The notes: generated by a model from the letters alone, not told the origin. A stretch of DNA of 15,724 bases from an uncultured Muribaculaceae bacterium (GCA_910584905.1 CAJUCQ010000062.1:1-15724); one strand, 5' to 3'; positions 1 to 7,480 are shown, counted from the stretch's first letter. Translations and numbers: made by a program.

Positions 1-341
1 TATTTCGACTTACGGAAAATCCCCGCATCTCAAAATAATTCAGAAAATAAACCAAAGGTTGGCTCAATTAGCGGCTTAAGCCTGACTGTTCAACCTCAAA
101 TTTTACCGAACCATTGTATAAGAGAAAACACACGATTAAGAATTGCGACGGCGTCCGTGCGAGAGCATGGACGCCGTTGTGATATATCGCGCGAAGCAAT
201 CTACGCCGCAACGGTCTTTTTCTTGAGAAGCGCACACAGTCGGCCTGCGCTGTAAAGGCCATGACTATTTTACGGCACAACGGAATTGCAATCCAAGCAC
301 AATTATCGAATACCGCCCGAGATGATGGTGAAAACGGGTTG
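1..341. other. Non-coding stretch at left edge, downstream of GNAT gene
   Basis: No convincing gene. The open frames here are short, out of frame with the GNAT gene, and resemble no family I know. The main structure is the hairpin at 148-177, described separately. On the minus strand at 187-250 one frame reads as a plausible protein tail (LYSAGRLCALLKKKTVAA then stop), but a stop codon lies only a few codons upstream of it, so it can at most be a relic. Bases 1-147 are more AT-rich and could hold the promoter of a gene beyond the left edge; I could not identify a clean one. Confidence 0.5.
148..177. terminator. Hairpin downstream of the lepB-to-GNAT operon, possible weak terminator
   Basis: Arms ACGGCGTCCGTGC (148-160) and GCATGGACGCCGT (165-177) enclose a GAGA loop. 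Nine outer pairs are perfect; one inner position is G-U on the plus strand and a mismatch on the minus strand. It lies about 165 bp after the GNAT stop, where an operon end is expected. The minus-strand sequence after the hairpin (CGCAATTCTTAATCG) has no strong T-run, so efficient intrinsic termination is doubtful. The GNRA-type loop on the plus strand would equally fit an RNA hairpin read rightwards. Confidence 0.4.
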
Positions 342-842
342 TCACAAGGGCTTTTCGAAGGCGATGCGCGGACCCCAAACGAATGCGTGCAGGCCGCGGC
401 TGACGTATTGTGCACGGGTGAGGACCCGCTGCATGACGGCGTTTTCTTCGCCGGTGTCAACACGCACGGAACTTACGCCCAAGCTCTTGAGACGGTCTTC
501 GGCCAAGGCCAAGACTGAGGCGGCGAGTCCCCGGCCACGGAAGCCGTCGGCAATAGCCAAGCGGTGAATAGTGCCGTAGGGACCTTGATGATGCCATATC
601 GCCGACAATCGCTCGTATTCGGAATCTTCGCAAGCGAGGGCCACATAAGCCGCAACCACGCCGCTGACTTCGAACAGATAGCCTCGGCCAAGGCGGATGT
701 CGGTCTCCACGGCCTGCTGTGGAGGATAAGCGTCGGCCCACTGCGTGAAGCCCTGCCTGCGCTGAGCCTCGCGTCCTTGGGCGAGAATCAGCATTATTTC
801 CGGGATATCGGTCCGGGACGCCGCTCGGAGCGTCGGACTCAT
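342..842 (-). CDS. GNAT-family N-acetyltransferase
   Basis: 166 residues, the usual size for a single-domain GCN5-related acetyltransferase, a cytoplasmic enzyme that moves an acetyl group from acetyl-CoA to an amine; the substrate cannot be told. The acetyl-CoA-binding motif is visible at residues 94-110: RLAIADGFRGRGLA, with the R/Q-x-x-G-x-G/A signature at R102-G103-R104-G105-L106-A107. The C-terminus (VWGPRIAFEKPL) is typical of small stand-alone members. The ATG overlaps the stop of the upstream glycosyltransferase (ATGA, 839-842), so the two are very probably translationally coupled. It is the last gene of the minus-strand cluster. A role in modifying a sugar or peptide of the envelope would suit the neighbours but is inference; many such genes are simply carried at operon ends. 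Confidence 0.88.
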   Translation of the reverse strand: MSPTLRAASRTDIPEIMLILAQGREAQRRQGFTQWADAYPPQQAVETDIRLGRGYLFEVSGVVAAYVALACEDSEYERLSAIWHHQGPYGTIHRLAIADGFRGRGLAASVLALAEDRLKSLGVSSVRVDTGEENAVMQRVLTRAQYVSRGLHAFVWGPRIAFEKPL

Positions 843-1828
843 TCTCCGGGAGTATTTCTACGGGATTTCCGGCCGTCGGCTTCGCGGACGAAGTATGGGG
901 GGCGGCGCTTGCTTTCGATAAAAATGCGCCCGAGGTATTCGCCGATGATGCCGAGACATATCAGCTGGACTCCGCCGAGGAAGAGGATGACGCACATCAG
1001 CGAGGGAAATCCGGCGACGGGGTCGCCGACGGCGATTGCCTTGACCATGACGTAGGCCATGTAGACGAATGCGACGATGGAAACGATGAATCCGAATACG
1101 GAAGCGAGCCTCAGCGGGGCGGTTGTGTAGGATGTTATGCCTTCGAGGGCGAGGCTTACGAGTCTGAGGGCCGACATGGACGACGTGCCGGCAAGGCGGT
1201 CGTCCTGATCGAAGATGACTTCTTTTTTTCGGAATCCGGCCTGACAATACAGGCCCTTGGTGTATCGCTGGGTCTCGCGCATTGCGCAGAGGGCATCGAC
1301 GACCATGCGGTCGAGGAGGCGGAAGTCGCCGCAGTTCTGCAGGACGGGTATGCGCGTGGTGGTCTGGAGGAGGGAGTAGTATGCGAGCGAGAGTTTTTTA
1401 CGCAACCACGGTTCTTTTCCGCGTGTGCGGCGTTTGGCATAAACGTCATCGTATCCGTCCTCCCACAGGGCGAGCATTTCGGGTATAATCTCCGGGGGAT
1501 GCTGGAGGTCGCTATCCATTATAATGAGGCAGTCGCCGCGGGCGTGGTCCATACCTGCAAGCATGGCGGTTTCCTTTCCGAAGTTGCGCGAGAGGTCGAT
1601 GTAGCGGAAGCGCGGGTCGGCGGCATGCAGACGGCGCATTTCGACGAGGCTTGCGTCGGTGCTTCCGTCGTTGACCAAGATGGCTTCCCATTCGTAGGCC
1701 GGAAAGGCGTCCATGACCGCGCCGAGGCGCTCGGCGAGGCGCGGGATATTCGCCTCCTCGTTGTAGCACGGCATGAGCACCGATACAAGCTCTCGGGCGC
1801 GGGCGGCTGTGTTTTCAGAAGAGTCCAT
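839..1828 (-). CDS. Family 2 glycosyltransferase, polyprenyl-phosphate (GtrB/DPM1-like) type, membrane-anchored
   Basis: 329 residues. The N-terminal GT-A domain starts at VSVLMPCYNEEANI (residues 15-28). The nucleotide-binding NDGSTD is at 53-58, SRNFGKE at 80-86, and the metal-binding motif MDSDLQHPPE at 104-113. Acceptor-side motifs include NCGDFRLLDR (165-174) and RLAGTSSMS (211-219). Two hydrophobic segments (about 243-265 and 275-297) are followed by the family's ending GEYLGRIFIESKRRPPY. This layout is known from enzymes that load a sugar from a nucleotide donor onto undecaprenyl or dolichyl phosphate at the cytoplasmic face for later use in surface polymers or protein glycosylation. 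Which sugar cannot be read. It sits 27 bp after the phosphodiesterase gene and overlaps the GNAT start by 4 bp. Confidence 0.92.
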   Translation of the reverse strand: MDSSENTAARARELVSVLMPCYNEEANIPRLAERLGAVMDAFPAYEWEAILVNDGSTDASLVEMRRLHAADPRFRYIDLSRNFGKETAMLAGMDHARGDCLIIMDSDLQHPPEIIPEMLALWEDGYDDVYAKRRTRGKEPWLRKKLSLAYYSLLQTTTRIPVLQNCGDFRLLDRMVVDALCAMRETQRYTKGLYCQAGFRKKEVIFDQDDRLAGTSSMSALRLVSLALEGITSYTTAPLRLASVFGFIVSIVAFVYMAYVMVKAIAVGDPVAGFPSLMCVILFLGGVQLICLGIIGEYLGRIFIESKRRPPYFVREADGRKSRRNTPGE

Positions 1829-1855
1829 AGAGAGAGCGGAGTGTGGGCGGAAGGG

Positions 1856-2614
1856 TCAGCGCGGGGTCTCGCCGATGAGTTTTATGGTGAGTTCGGGCTC
1901 GTTTGTCGTGATGAAGTCAACACCCTGCCTGATGCACCATTCGAGGTCTTCGGGCTTGTCGACGGTCCAGACGTTGACGCCGAGTCCGAGGGCATGGAGT
2001 TCGTCGATCCATCCGTCATGGCGGCGGAAGTGGATAATATTGTAGTCGGCGGCGGAGCCTCCGATCTGTTTCAGAAGAGCCGGCTCGGTGGCCGAGAGGA
2101 ATTGCACGGGGCAACCGCTCCGGGCTACGAGGCGGTCGAAGGCTCGGCGCGAGAAGGTGATATAGGTCGTCCGCGGGGCGAGGCCTTTGGCGTTGACCAC
2201 GGCTATGGCTTCGTCGACGGCGCGGTCTTCGCGCAAGGAGTCGGCATGAGGTTTGACTTCAAGGACTATATCGGGGCGCAGCGTGGCGGCGGTGTCGAGG
2301 AAGCGGTCGAGCGTGGGAATCGGCTCGCCGTTTGCGAGCTTTTGAGGAGCGACGTCGGCCGTACGCGATGTTTCGATGACAAGGCCGTTTATGTCTTTGT
2401 TGTGGTTGACCCACATCGTTCCGTCGGCGTCAATCCATACGTCGAGTTCGACGGCATCGCAACCGACGGAGTCGGCTTTCACGAGCGCGCGGATTGAGTT
2501 CTGGGCGGAGCCTTCGGCGCGCCAGTGACCGCGGTGAGCAACAACTTTGGGCGTGTATGCCGAGGCTGAGAGGATGGCCGCAATTGTCAGCGCGGCAGAG
2601 AGAAGATGTTTCAT
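1856..2614 (-). CDS. Secreted glycerophosphodiester phosphodiesterase
   Basis: 252 residues with an N-terminal signal peptide (MKHLLSAALTIAAILSASA, probable cleavage before YTP), so the product is exported, probably periplasmic. The GDPD catalytic set is present: HRG at 27-29, then VELDVWIDADG with E56 and D58, and the second histidine H71 in MWVNHN. The C-terminal half has the expected beta-barrel signatures (VNVWTVDKPEDL and ITTNEPEL). Family enzymes hydrolyse glycerophosphodiesters, the deacylation products of phospholipids, to glycerol-3-phosphate and an alcohol, with a divalent metal. It follows the wbqC-like gene by 11 bp and precedes the glycosyltransferase by 27 bp, so it is likely co-transcribed. 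A role in phospholipid head-group recycling is plausible; the exact substrate is not determined by sequence. Confidence 0.93.
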   Translation of the reverse strand: MKHLLSAALTIAAILSASAYTPKVVAHRGHWRAEGSAQNSIRALVKADSVGCDAVELDVWIDADGTMWVNHNKDINGLVIETSRTADVAPQKLANGEPIPTLDRFLDTAATLRPDIVLEVKPHADSLREDRAVDEAIAVVNAKGLAPRTTYITFSRRAFDRLVARSGCPVQFLSATEPALLKQIGGSAADYNIIHFRRHDGWIDELHALGLGVNVWTVDKPEDLEWCIRQGVDFITTNEPELTIKLIGETPR

Positions 2615-2625
2615 TCGGGAGCTTT

Positions 2626-3261
2626 TCAGTATTTAAGGTATAGCGGAGATTCCGGGCCTTGGTTAAAAATGAGGTCGAGGATGCTTAGTCCGGGGATGAA
2701 GGGGGAGCCTTGCACCTGCCAGTATGCCTGCGGCCCCGGGGCGTCGGCCGGAATGGCGCGCAGGTCGGCGGCGTCGGGCGGGAGGTCGAGGTCAGCGGCC
2801 TGAGGAAGACCGAGGATTGCGCGAACGATGGTATCCGCTTCGACAAGGAATTCGCTCAGGAGCGCGCCGGGGGCGGGTTCTCGATAGAGCGGGGCGAATT
2901 TCGGAGCGTAATATTGATAGAACGGCGTGCGCCCGTATGCGCTTTCGAGCGCAGTAGGGATTGTTTCCCACCAGCGCCCGTGGGGGCTGAGGAGTATGCC
3001 GGACCATGCGAGGCGCCCGGAGGCGAATGCGCCTTCGGGACGGCTCACGGGGATGGTCAGTTCGCGGACTTTGCCGTGGTCGGCGATGGCGAAGCGATGG
3101 GTTGATTTGAGGCGCTTGTCATAGCGCATCGAGAAGTCCATCGCCGCCTGCGGATACGAGGCGAGCGCGGCATACCACCCCACGGAGCCGAACAGTCTCG
3201 GGGCGAGCGCGGCGGCGCCCTGACGGATTGCGAGCGGGTGGGTCATGCCGAGGTGAGCCAT
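2626..3261 (-). CDS. WbqC-like family protein
   Basis: 211 residues. The match rests on the family's pattern: an aromatic-rich N-terminal block (GSVGWYAALASYPQA), a Y/M-x-K block followed by a strand ending in ELTIPVSRP, and the HGRWWETIPTALESAYGRTPFYQYY region with a conserved aromatic string. WbqC proteins were named from O-antigen gene clusters and are thought to act in surface polysaccharide synthesis, but the reaction is not established. In Bacteroidales a wbqC homologue commonly lies directly downstream of lepB, as here (22 bp after the lepB stop). No signal peptide or membrane segment is seen, so it is probably cytoplasmic. The first ATG is used; M6 is an alternative start with little effect. 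Confidence 0.8.
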   Translation of the reverse strand: MAHLGMTHPLAIRQGAAALAPRLFGSVGWYAALASYPQAAMDFSMRYDKRLKSTHRFAIADHGKVRELTIPVSRPEGAFASGRLAWSGILLSPHGRWWETIPTALESAYGRTPFYQYYAPKFAPLYREPAPGALLSEFLVEADTIVRAILGLPQAADLDLPPDAADLRAIPADAPGPQAYWQVQGSPFIPGLSILDLIFNQGPESPLYLKY

Positions 3262-3283
3262 GCTGTGATGCCGGAGGCGGGGG

Positions 3284-4732
3284 TTATTTGTCGGGGTTTG
3301 CGTCGCGGAGGATTCGGTTCCAGCGGATTTTGCCGTCGAAGAGACCGCGGTCGCGGTCGAAGGATGCGAGGACGAGGATGGGAGTGCCGACGATGTGGTC
3401 TTCAGGCACGAAACCCCAGAATCGTGAGTCCTGCGAGTTGTCGCGGTTGTCGCCCATCATGAAGTAATAGTCCATGCCGAAGGTGTATGTTTCGGCGGGC
3501 TTGCCGTCGATGACGGCGCATGCGGCTTCGTCGTCCCAGTGTGCGTCGGTGTGGCCTTCGTAGTTGCGGATGGCGCGGTGGTATGTGAGCCAGTTTTCGC
3601 GGGTGAGAGGCACGGTAAGGCCCTTTGCGGGGATAAGTATGCCGAGGGGGCCGCCGTAGTTGGAGAGCGTCCACTCGGCGCCGGGGCCTTCGGGGAAGAT
3701 GTAGTCGTTGGTCTGCGGATATGCCGTGGCCGTGAGGTCGTTGTATTTGACGTATGCGCTCAGGACGCCGTCGTCGCTCATCCGGCTGATAGCTCCGGCC
3801 GTGAGGGGCATGATATAGAAGTGGGAGTCTGCGGGGGCGTCAGGGCCGAATATTCCGGCGGCCTGAGCGCTCATGTCGCCGCGAACGGGGTAGACGTCGG
3901 AGGGAGTGATGTCGTAGCGCCGGGCCGTTTCTTCGTCGAGACTGCGGCTTGTGGCAACGAGGTAGTTGAACTGGACGTCCTTCGGGAATTCGAGGGGCTT
4001 GCCGTCGACGTATATCGTGTCGCCCGAGATGCGGAGTCGCTCGCCGGGCAGCCCGACGGCACGCTTGACGAAGTTCTGGCGGCGGTCGACGGGGCGATAT
4101 ATGACTTCGCCGAAGGTCTGCGGATTGGCTTTGATGGCCTCGCGGCCGTATTTTCGGACGAGGGCGTCGTAATACTCGGGAGAGTCTTCGAATCGGGTCG
4201 TCACGGTGTCGCCGGCGGGGAAGTTGAACACGACGATGTCGCCACGCTCGACGCTGCGGAGGCCTTTGAGGCGGTGGTATTCAAGCGAGGGGCTGTCGAG
4301 ATAGCTGTTGCAGTTGAGGACGGGGAGGCGATTGTGGGTCAAGGGGAAGTGCACGGGGGTCATGGGCACTCTCGGGCCGTAGACAAATTTGTTTACCCAC
4401 AGGTAGTCGCCTGTAAGGAGCGTTTTTTCAAGGGAGCTTGACGGAATCTGGTAGTTCTGGCCGATGAATGCGAAAACGAAATATACGAGGATAAGGGCGT
4501 AAACGATTGCGTCGACCCAGCTCATCACTGATTTGAAAGTCTTGTTTTTGCTTTTCTTCCAAGCCGTGAACGGGATGTATCCGGTGATGTATATGTCGAA
4601 CAGGAGCAGCCACGCGAGAGCGACCCACGGGTTTCCGAGCCAAGCCACCCAAAGGAAGAAGATGATGGAGACGATGGCGAATCTCAGCCAGCGCGAGGGC
4701 TTCACGGCGCGTATGCGTTCAGAAAAAGTCAT
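3284..4732 (-). CDS. lepB: Signal peptidase I
   Basis: 482 residues from the ATG at 4732. An upstream in-frame ATG at 4783 would place the start inside the terminator hairpin and add a poor N-terminus, so I reject it. Membrane segments at about 18-32, 36-52 and 72-92 precede the periplasmic catalytic domain. The nucleophile motif IPSSSLEKTLLTGD places the catalytic serine at S100 (SSSL where SGSM is commonest). The general-base lysine is K223 in FVKRAVGLPGE, and box E is GDNRDNSQDSRFWG (427-440). About 200 residues separate boxes D and E, far more than in E. coli but usual for long Bacteroidetes enzymes. It cleaves signal peptides from exported proteins at the inner membrane. It heads the cluster lepB-wbqC-GDPD-glycosyltransferase-GNAT. 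Confidence 0.95.
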   Translation of the reverse strand: MTFSERIRAVKPSRWLRFAIVSIIFFLWVAWLGNPWVALAWLLLFDIYITGYIPFTAWKKSKNKTFKSVMSWVDAIVYALILVYFVFAFIGQNYQIPSSSLEKTLLTGDYLWVNKFVYGPRVPMTPVHFPLTHNRLPVLNCNSYLDSPSLEYHRLKGLRSVERGDIVVFNFPAGDTVTTRFEDSPEYYDALVRKYGREAIKANPQTFGEVIYRPVDRRQNFVKRAVGLPGERLRISGDTIYVDGKPLEFPKDVQFNYLVATSRSLDEETARRYDITPSDVYPVRGDMSAQAAGIFGPDAPADSHFYIMPLTAGAISRMSDDGVLSAYVKYNDLTATAYPQTNDYIFPEGPGAEWTLSNYGGPLGILIPAKGLTVPLTRENWLTYHRAIRNYEGHTDAHWDDEAACAVIDGKPAETYTFGMDYYFMMGDNRDNSQDSRFWGFVPEDHIVGTPILVLASFDRDRGLFDGKIRWNRILRDANPDK

Positions 4733-4750
4733 ATTCGGGGTATTTGTCCG

Positions 4751-4790
4751 TAAAAAACAAAAGAGGGGCGTGCAACGGAGCACGCCCCTC
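4751..4790 (-). terminator. Strong intrinsic terminator between TPR gene and lepB
   Basis: A perfect 11-bp stem, GAGGGGCGTGC (4763-4773) with GCACGCCCCTC (4780-4790), closes a 6-nt loop. Read on the minus strand it is followed by TTTTGTTTTTTA, a classical rho-independent terminator for the TPR gene, whose stop is about 48 bp upstream of the stem. The T-run ends only about 19 nt before the lepB start codon, with no recognisable promoter between. Confidence 0.93.
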
Positions 4791-4837
4791 GATAATGAGA
4801 TGTGTAGTCGTAGATTATGGCGCGGGGCGTCGCCGGC

Positions 4838-5485
4838 TTACTTTTCAGCCTGAGCCTCGGCGCGCTCGTAGTACTTGCGGATGTCGGTCTGCGAGCCCTG
4901 AGCGTAGCGGGGGTAGTCGTCGAGGATAGCCTTGTAGGCCTTAGCTTCGGCGGCGTAGTTTTTCTGCTCGCGGAAGATGTTCGCCTTCTTTATGAGCATG
5001 AGGGGAACAATCTGGGGGTTCTCGTCGGCTTCGCTGATAGCGTCGTCGTAGCAACCGAGCGCCTTGTCGAGTTGCTGAAGATTAACGTAGCAGTCGCCTT
5101 TGAGAGCTTCGACACCTGCGGCAACTATGTTGTCGTCGATGCTTGCGTCGTCGAGATATTTGATGGCTTCCTCATATTTTCCCTGACGGAAGAGACGGAT
5201 GCCCATCTCGACTTTCGCGCGGTTGCCGCTCTTGTAGCCGGCCTTTGCGGCTTCGGCGTAGAGGGTGGTTGCAACGGAGTCGTTCTGTTCGATGTCGGCG
5301 AGGGCGATTTTTTCGTCAGCCTTGGCGGTGCCGTTCTGATGCACGAAGACCCAGATGCATGCTGCAATAGCGCAGACGAGCAGGATTACGGTGAGGGTGA
5401 GCATGGTTCGGCGCTTCTTGTCGCCGCCGTTCATGAATTCTTCGGGCATTTCGTTCTGAGGTGCCTGAGGAGCGGTATTTTCCAT
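4838..5485 (-). CDS. Tetratricopeptide-repeat protein with one N-terminal membrane anchor
   Basis: 215 residues. A charged, cytoplasmic N-terminus (to about residue 27, ending GGDKKRR) is followed by one hydrophobic segment (about 28-48, MLTLTVILLVCAIAACIWVF). The remainder, predicted periplasmic, is helical with TPR-like repeats at about 88-118 (GIRLFRQGKYEEAIKYLDDA), 122-155 (LKGDCYVNLQQLDKALGCYDDAI) and 163-197 (KKANIFREQKNYAAEAKAYKAILDDYP). Topology and repeats recall YfgM-like or gliding/assembly TPR scaffold proteins, which hold partner proteins rather than catalyse reactions; the partner is unknown. It has its own promoter (5550-5557) and terminator (4751-4790), so it is probably a separate transcription unit from lepB. 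The start is supported by the short distance to that promoter and the lack of upstream alternatives. Confidence 0.85.
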   Translation of the reverse strand: MENTAPQAPQNEMPEEFMNGGDKKRRTMLTLTVILLVCAIAACIWVFVHQNGTAKADEKIALADIEQNDSVATTLYAEAAKAGYKSGNRAKVEMGIRLFRQGKYEEAIKYLDDASIDDNIVAAGVEALKGDCYVNLQQLDKALGCYDDAISEADENPQIVPLMLIKKANIFREQKNYAAEAKAYKAILDDYPRYAQGSQTDIRKYYERAEAQAEK

Positions 5486-5549
5486 TTTATAGTTGATTTT
5501 TGTTGTTTATCAGTTCAAGTGTCGGCGACAAAAGCCGCCTTCCGAACTG

Positions 5550-5557
5550 CAAAAGTA
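5550..5557 (-). promoter_or_regulatory. Bacteroidetes-type -7 element (TACTTTTG) for the TPR gene
   Basis: The minus strand reads TACTTTTG, matching TAnnTTTG. Transcription would start near 5543-5546, giving a leader of about 60 nt to the TPR start codon. No clean -33 TTTG is seen, only TTTC at roughly the right distance. It is divergent from the cytidine deaminase promoter 64 bp away. Confidence 0.6.
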
Positions 5558-5620
5558 GTGTTATTTCCTCAATTATGAAAATTTTCGGGCTATATTTTTT
5601 TATTTTAGAGGCAAAAGTCG

Positions 5621-5628
5621 TAATTTTG
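5621..5628 (+). promoter_or_regulatory. Bacteroidetes-type -7 element (TAATTTTG) for cdd; near-leaderless
   Basis: TAATTTTG matches TAnnTTTG exactly, and the ATG of cytidine deaminase lies only 7 bases after it. With start points usually 4-7 nt beyond this element, the mRNA would begin at or within a few bases of the ATG. The T-rich stretch 5595-5606 lies in the -33 region but has no clear TTTG. Confidence 0.65.
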
Positions 5629-5635
5629 TGGTGCT

Positions 5636-6109
5636 ATGAAAGAAATTGACCTCACCCTTCGCGTCGAAAGCCTCGCTTACGGAGAGCTTTCCGCCGATGA
5701 ATCGCGCCTTGTCGAGGCCGCCTGCGCGGCCACGGAGCGCTCGTATGCGCCTTACAGCCGCTTCTGCGTCGGGGCGGCTATCCGCCTGAGCAACGGCGAG
5801 ATTGTCGAGGGCTCCAATCAGGAGAACGTGGCATATCCTTCGGGGACGTGCGCCGAGCGTTCGGCCTGTTTTTACGCCCACTCCCGCTACCCCGAGGCGC
5901 GCTTCGAGAGCATAGCCATCGCGGCCCGCGGGACCGACGGCGAGTTCACGCCGCTCCCCACGGCGCCCTGCGGGGCCTGCCGGCAGGCCCTCCTCGAATA
6001 CGAGGTGCTCGCCGGAAAGGACGTGCCCGTGCTCCTCGCCGGGCGCGACTGCGTCTACCGCGTGCCTTCCGTCCGCAGCCTCCTTCCGCTCGCATTTACC
6101 GAATTCTAA
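5636..6109 (+). CDS. cdd: Cytidine deaminase
   Basis: 157 residues, a typical homotetrameric-type length (slightly long). It deaminates cytidine and deoxycytidine to uridine forms in pyrimidine salvage. The substrate and zinc motifs are complete: FCVGAAI (43-49), GSNQENVAYPSGTCAER (59-75) with N61 and E63 for the ribose, zinc ligand C72 and catalytic E74, then PCGACRQ with zinc ligands C112 and C115. The ATG at 5636 is chosen because it directly follows a consensus promoter and because the preceding 50 bp are AT-rich non-coding. It is followed after 48 bp by tyrS, so the two probably share a transcript. No signal peptide; cytoplasmic. Confidence 0.95.
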   Translation: MKEIDLTLRVESLAYGELSADESRLVEAACAATERSYAPYSRFCVGAAIRLSNGEIVEGSNQENVAYPSGTCAERSACFYAHSRYPEARFESIAIAARGTDGEFTPLPTAPCGACRQALLEYEVLAGKDVPVLLAGRDCVYRVPSVRSLLPLAFTEF

Positions 6110-6157
6110 ACGTTTGCCGCGGTGATTGCGGCTTAAAACACATACAACAGCAGTCAA

Positions 6158-7450
6158 ATGGATTTTATTGAAGAACTCACTTGGCGAGGCATGATCCACA
6201 CAGTCATGCCCGGCACTGACGAACAACTCAAAAAAGAAATGACAACGGCCTATCTGGGTATCGACCCGACGGCCGACTCACTCCATATCGGCCACCTCGT
6301 CGGGGTGATGATGCTCAAACACTTCCAGCGCGCGGGCCACAAGCCCATAGCCCTCGTCGGAGGGGCCACGGGCATGATCGGCGACCCCTCGATGAAGAGT
6401 CAGGAGCGCAAACTCCTTGACGAGAATACGCTCCGCCACAATCAGGAGGCCATCAAGGCCCAGCTGTCGAAGTTTCTCGACTTCGACTCCGACGCGCCCA
6501 ACGCCGCCGAGATGGTCAACAACTACGACTGGATGAAGAACTTCTCGTTTCTCGACTTCATCCGCGACGTCGGCAAGCACATCACCGTCAACTACATGAT
6601 GGCCAAGGACTCGGTGAAGAAGCGCCTTTCGGGCGAAAGCCAGCAGGGTATGTCGTTCACGGAGTTTTCGTATCAGCTCGTTCAGGGCTACGACTTCCTG
6701 ACTCTTTTCCGCGACAAGAACTGCAAGCTTCAGCTCGGCGGCTCAGACCAGTGGGGCAATATCACCACCGGCACCGAGCTTATCCGGCGCACCCTCGGGG
6801 GCGAAGCCTACGCCCTGACGTGCCCGCTGATTACGAAGGCCGACGGCGGCAAGTTCGGCAAGACCGAGAGCGGCAACGTATGGCTCGACCCGCGCTACAC
6901 GTCGCCTTACAAGTTCTACCAGTTCTGGCTCAACGTATCCGACGCCGATGCCGAGAAGTATATCAAGATTTTCACCGAACTTACGCGCGAAGAAATCGAG
7001 AGCCTCGTGGCCGAACAGCAGGCCGACCCGGGCCAGCGCCCGCTCCAGAAGCGTCTTGCCAAGGAAATCACGACGATGGTGCATTCGGCCGAAGAGTATG
7101 AGAACGCCGTCGAGGCGTCGCAGATTCTCTTCAGCAACAAAGCCGGCGACATCCTCCACAAAATCGACGAAGCCACGCTTCTGGCCGTATTCGAGGGCGT
7201 TCCCACCTTCGAGGTGAGCCGCAGCGACATCGAGGAGGGTATCCGCATGGCCGACCTCCTGACCGACAAAGCCGCCGTATTCCCCTCGAAGGGCGAGTTC
7301 CGCAAGATGGTTCAGGGCGGCGGTGTGTCGGTGAACAAAGAAAAGCTCACCGACCCGAACGCCGAAGCTTCCGCCGCGCTGCTGCTCAACGACCGCTACA
7401 TCATCGTCCAGAAGGGCAAGAAGAACTACTTCCTGCTGATTGCAAAATAA
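6158..7450 (+). CDS. tyrS: Tyrosyl-tRNA synthetase
   Basis: 430 residues, the normal bacterial TyrRS length. It charges tRNA-Tyr with tyrosine in the cytoplasm. Class I signatures: HIGH at 43-46 (SLHIGHLVG) and the KMSKS equivalent KFGKT at 232-236. The tyrosine pocket motifs YQLVQGYDF (172-180) and GSDQWGNITTG (195-205) are the diagnostic TyrRS blocks. The C-terminus, about 360-425, has the S4-like RNA-binding domain (KGEFRKMVQGGGVSVNKEKLTDPN). The start codon lies in ATGGATTTTATTGAAGAACT after a 48-bp gap from cdd. The TAA stop is in the same frame as the following gene, with no other stop before that gene's GTG. Confidence 0.97.
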   Translation: MDFIEELTWRGMIHTVMPGTDEQLKKEMTTAYLGIDPTADSLHIGHLVGVMMLKHFQRAGHKPIALVGGATGMIGDPSMKSQERKLLDENTLRHNQEAIKAQLSKFLDFDSDAPNAAEMVNNYDWMKNFSFLDFIRDVGKHITVNYMMAKDSVKKRLSGESQQGMSFTEFSYQLVQGYDFLTLFRDKNCKLQLGGSDQWGNITTGTELIRRTLGGEAYALTCPLITKADGGKFGKTESGNVWLDPRYTSPYKFYQFWLNVSDADAEKYIKIFTELTREEIESLVAEQQADPGQRPLQKRLAKEITTMVHSAEEYENAVEASQILFSNKAGDILHKIDEATLLAVFEGVPTFEVSRSDIEEGIRMADLLTDKAAVFPSKGEFRKMVQGGGVSVNKEKLTDPNAEASAALLLNDRYIIVQKGKKNYFLLIAK

Positions 7451-7480
7451 GCTCACCCGAGAACACAAACCGCCGCCAAC

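Noticed and set aside
1..60. Possible minus-strand promoter leading off the left edge (TTTG followed by TATTTTG)
   Set aside because: The -7 element is one base short of TAnnTTTG and the spacing to the TTTG is too small.
57..68. 12-mer GGTTGGCTCAAT, present in inverse at 13171-13182
   Set aside because: Several exact 12-base matches are expected by chance within a window this long, and the flanks do not match, so it is not evidence for element ends.
187..260. Minus-strand protein-tail-like reading LYSAGRLCALLKKKTVAA
   Set aside because: An in-frame stop lies a few codons upstream and no continuation in other frames is recognisable; it is too short to call a pseudogene.
1499..2497. Long plus-strand frame opposite the glycosyltransferase and phosphodiesterase genes
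   Set aside because: It is a shadow frame caused by GC-rich codon bias; the minus-strand genes have complete family motifs.
3539..4441. 300-codon plus-strand frame opposite lepB
   Set aside because: It is antisense to the complete lepB catalytic domain and has a valine/glycine-rich composition typical of shadow frames.
4733..4783. Upstream ATG extending lepB by 17 codons
   Set aside because: It would begin inside the terminator hairpin and adds a cysteine-rich stretch not expected ahead of the cytoplasmic N-terminus; the ATG at 4732 fits the family.
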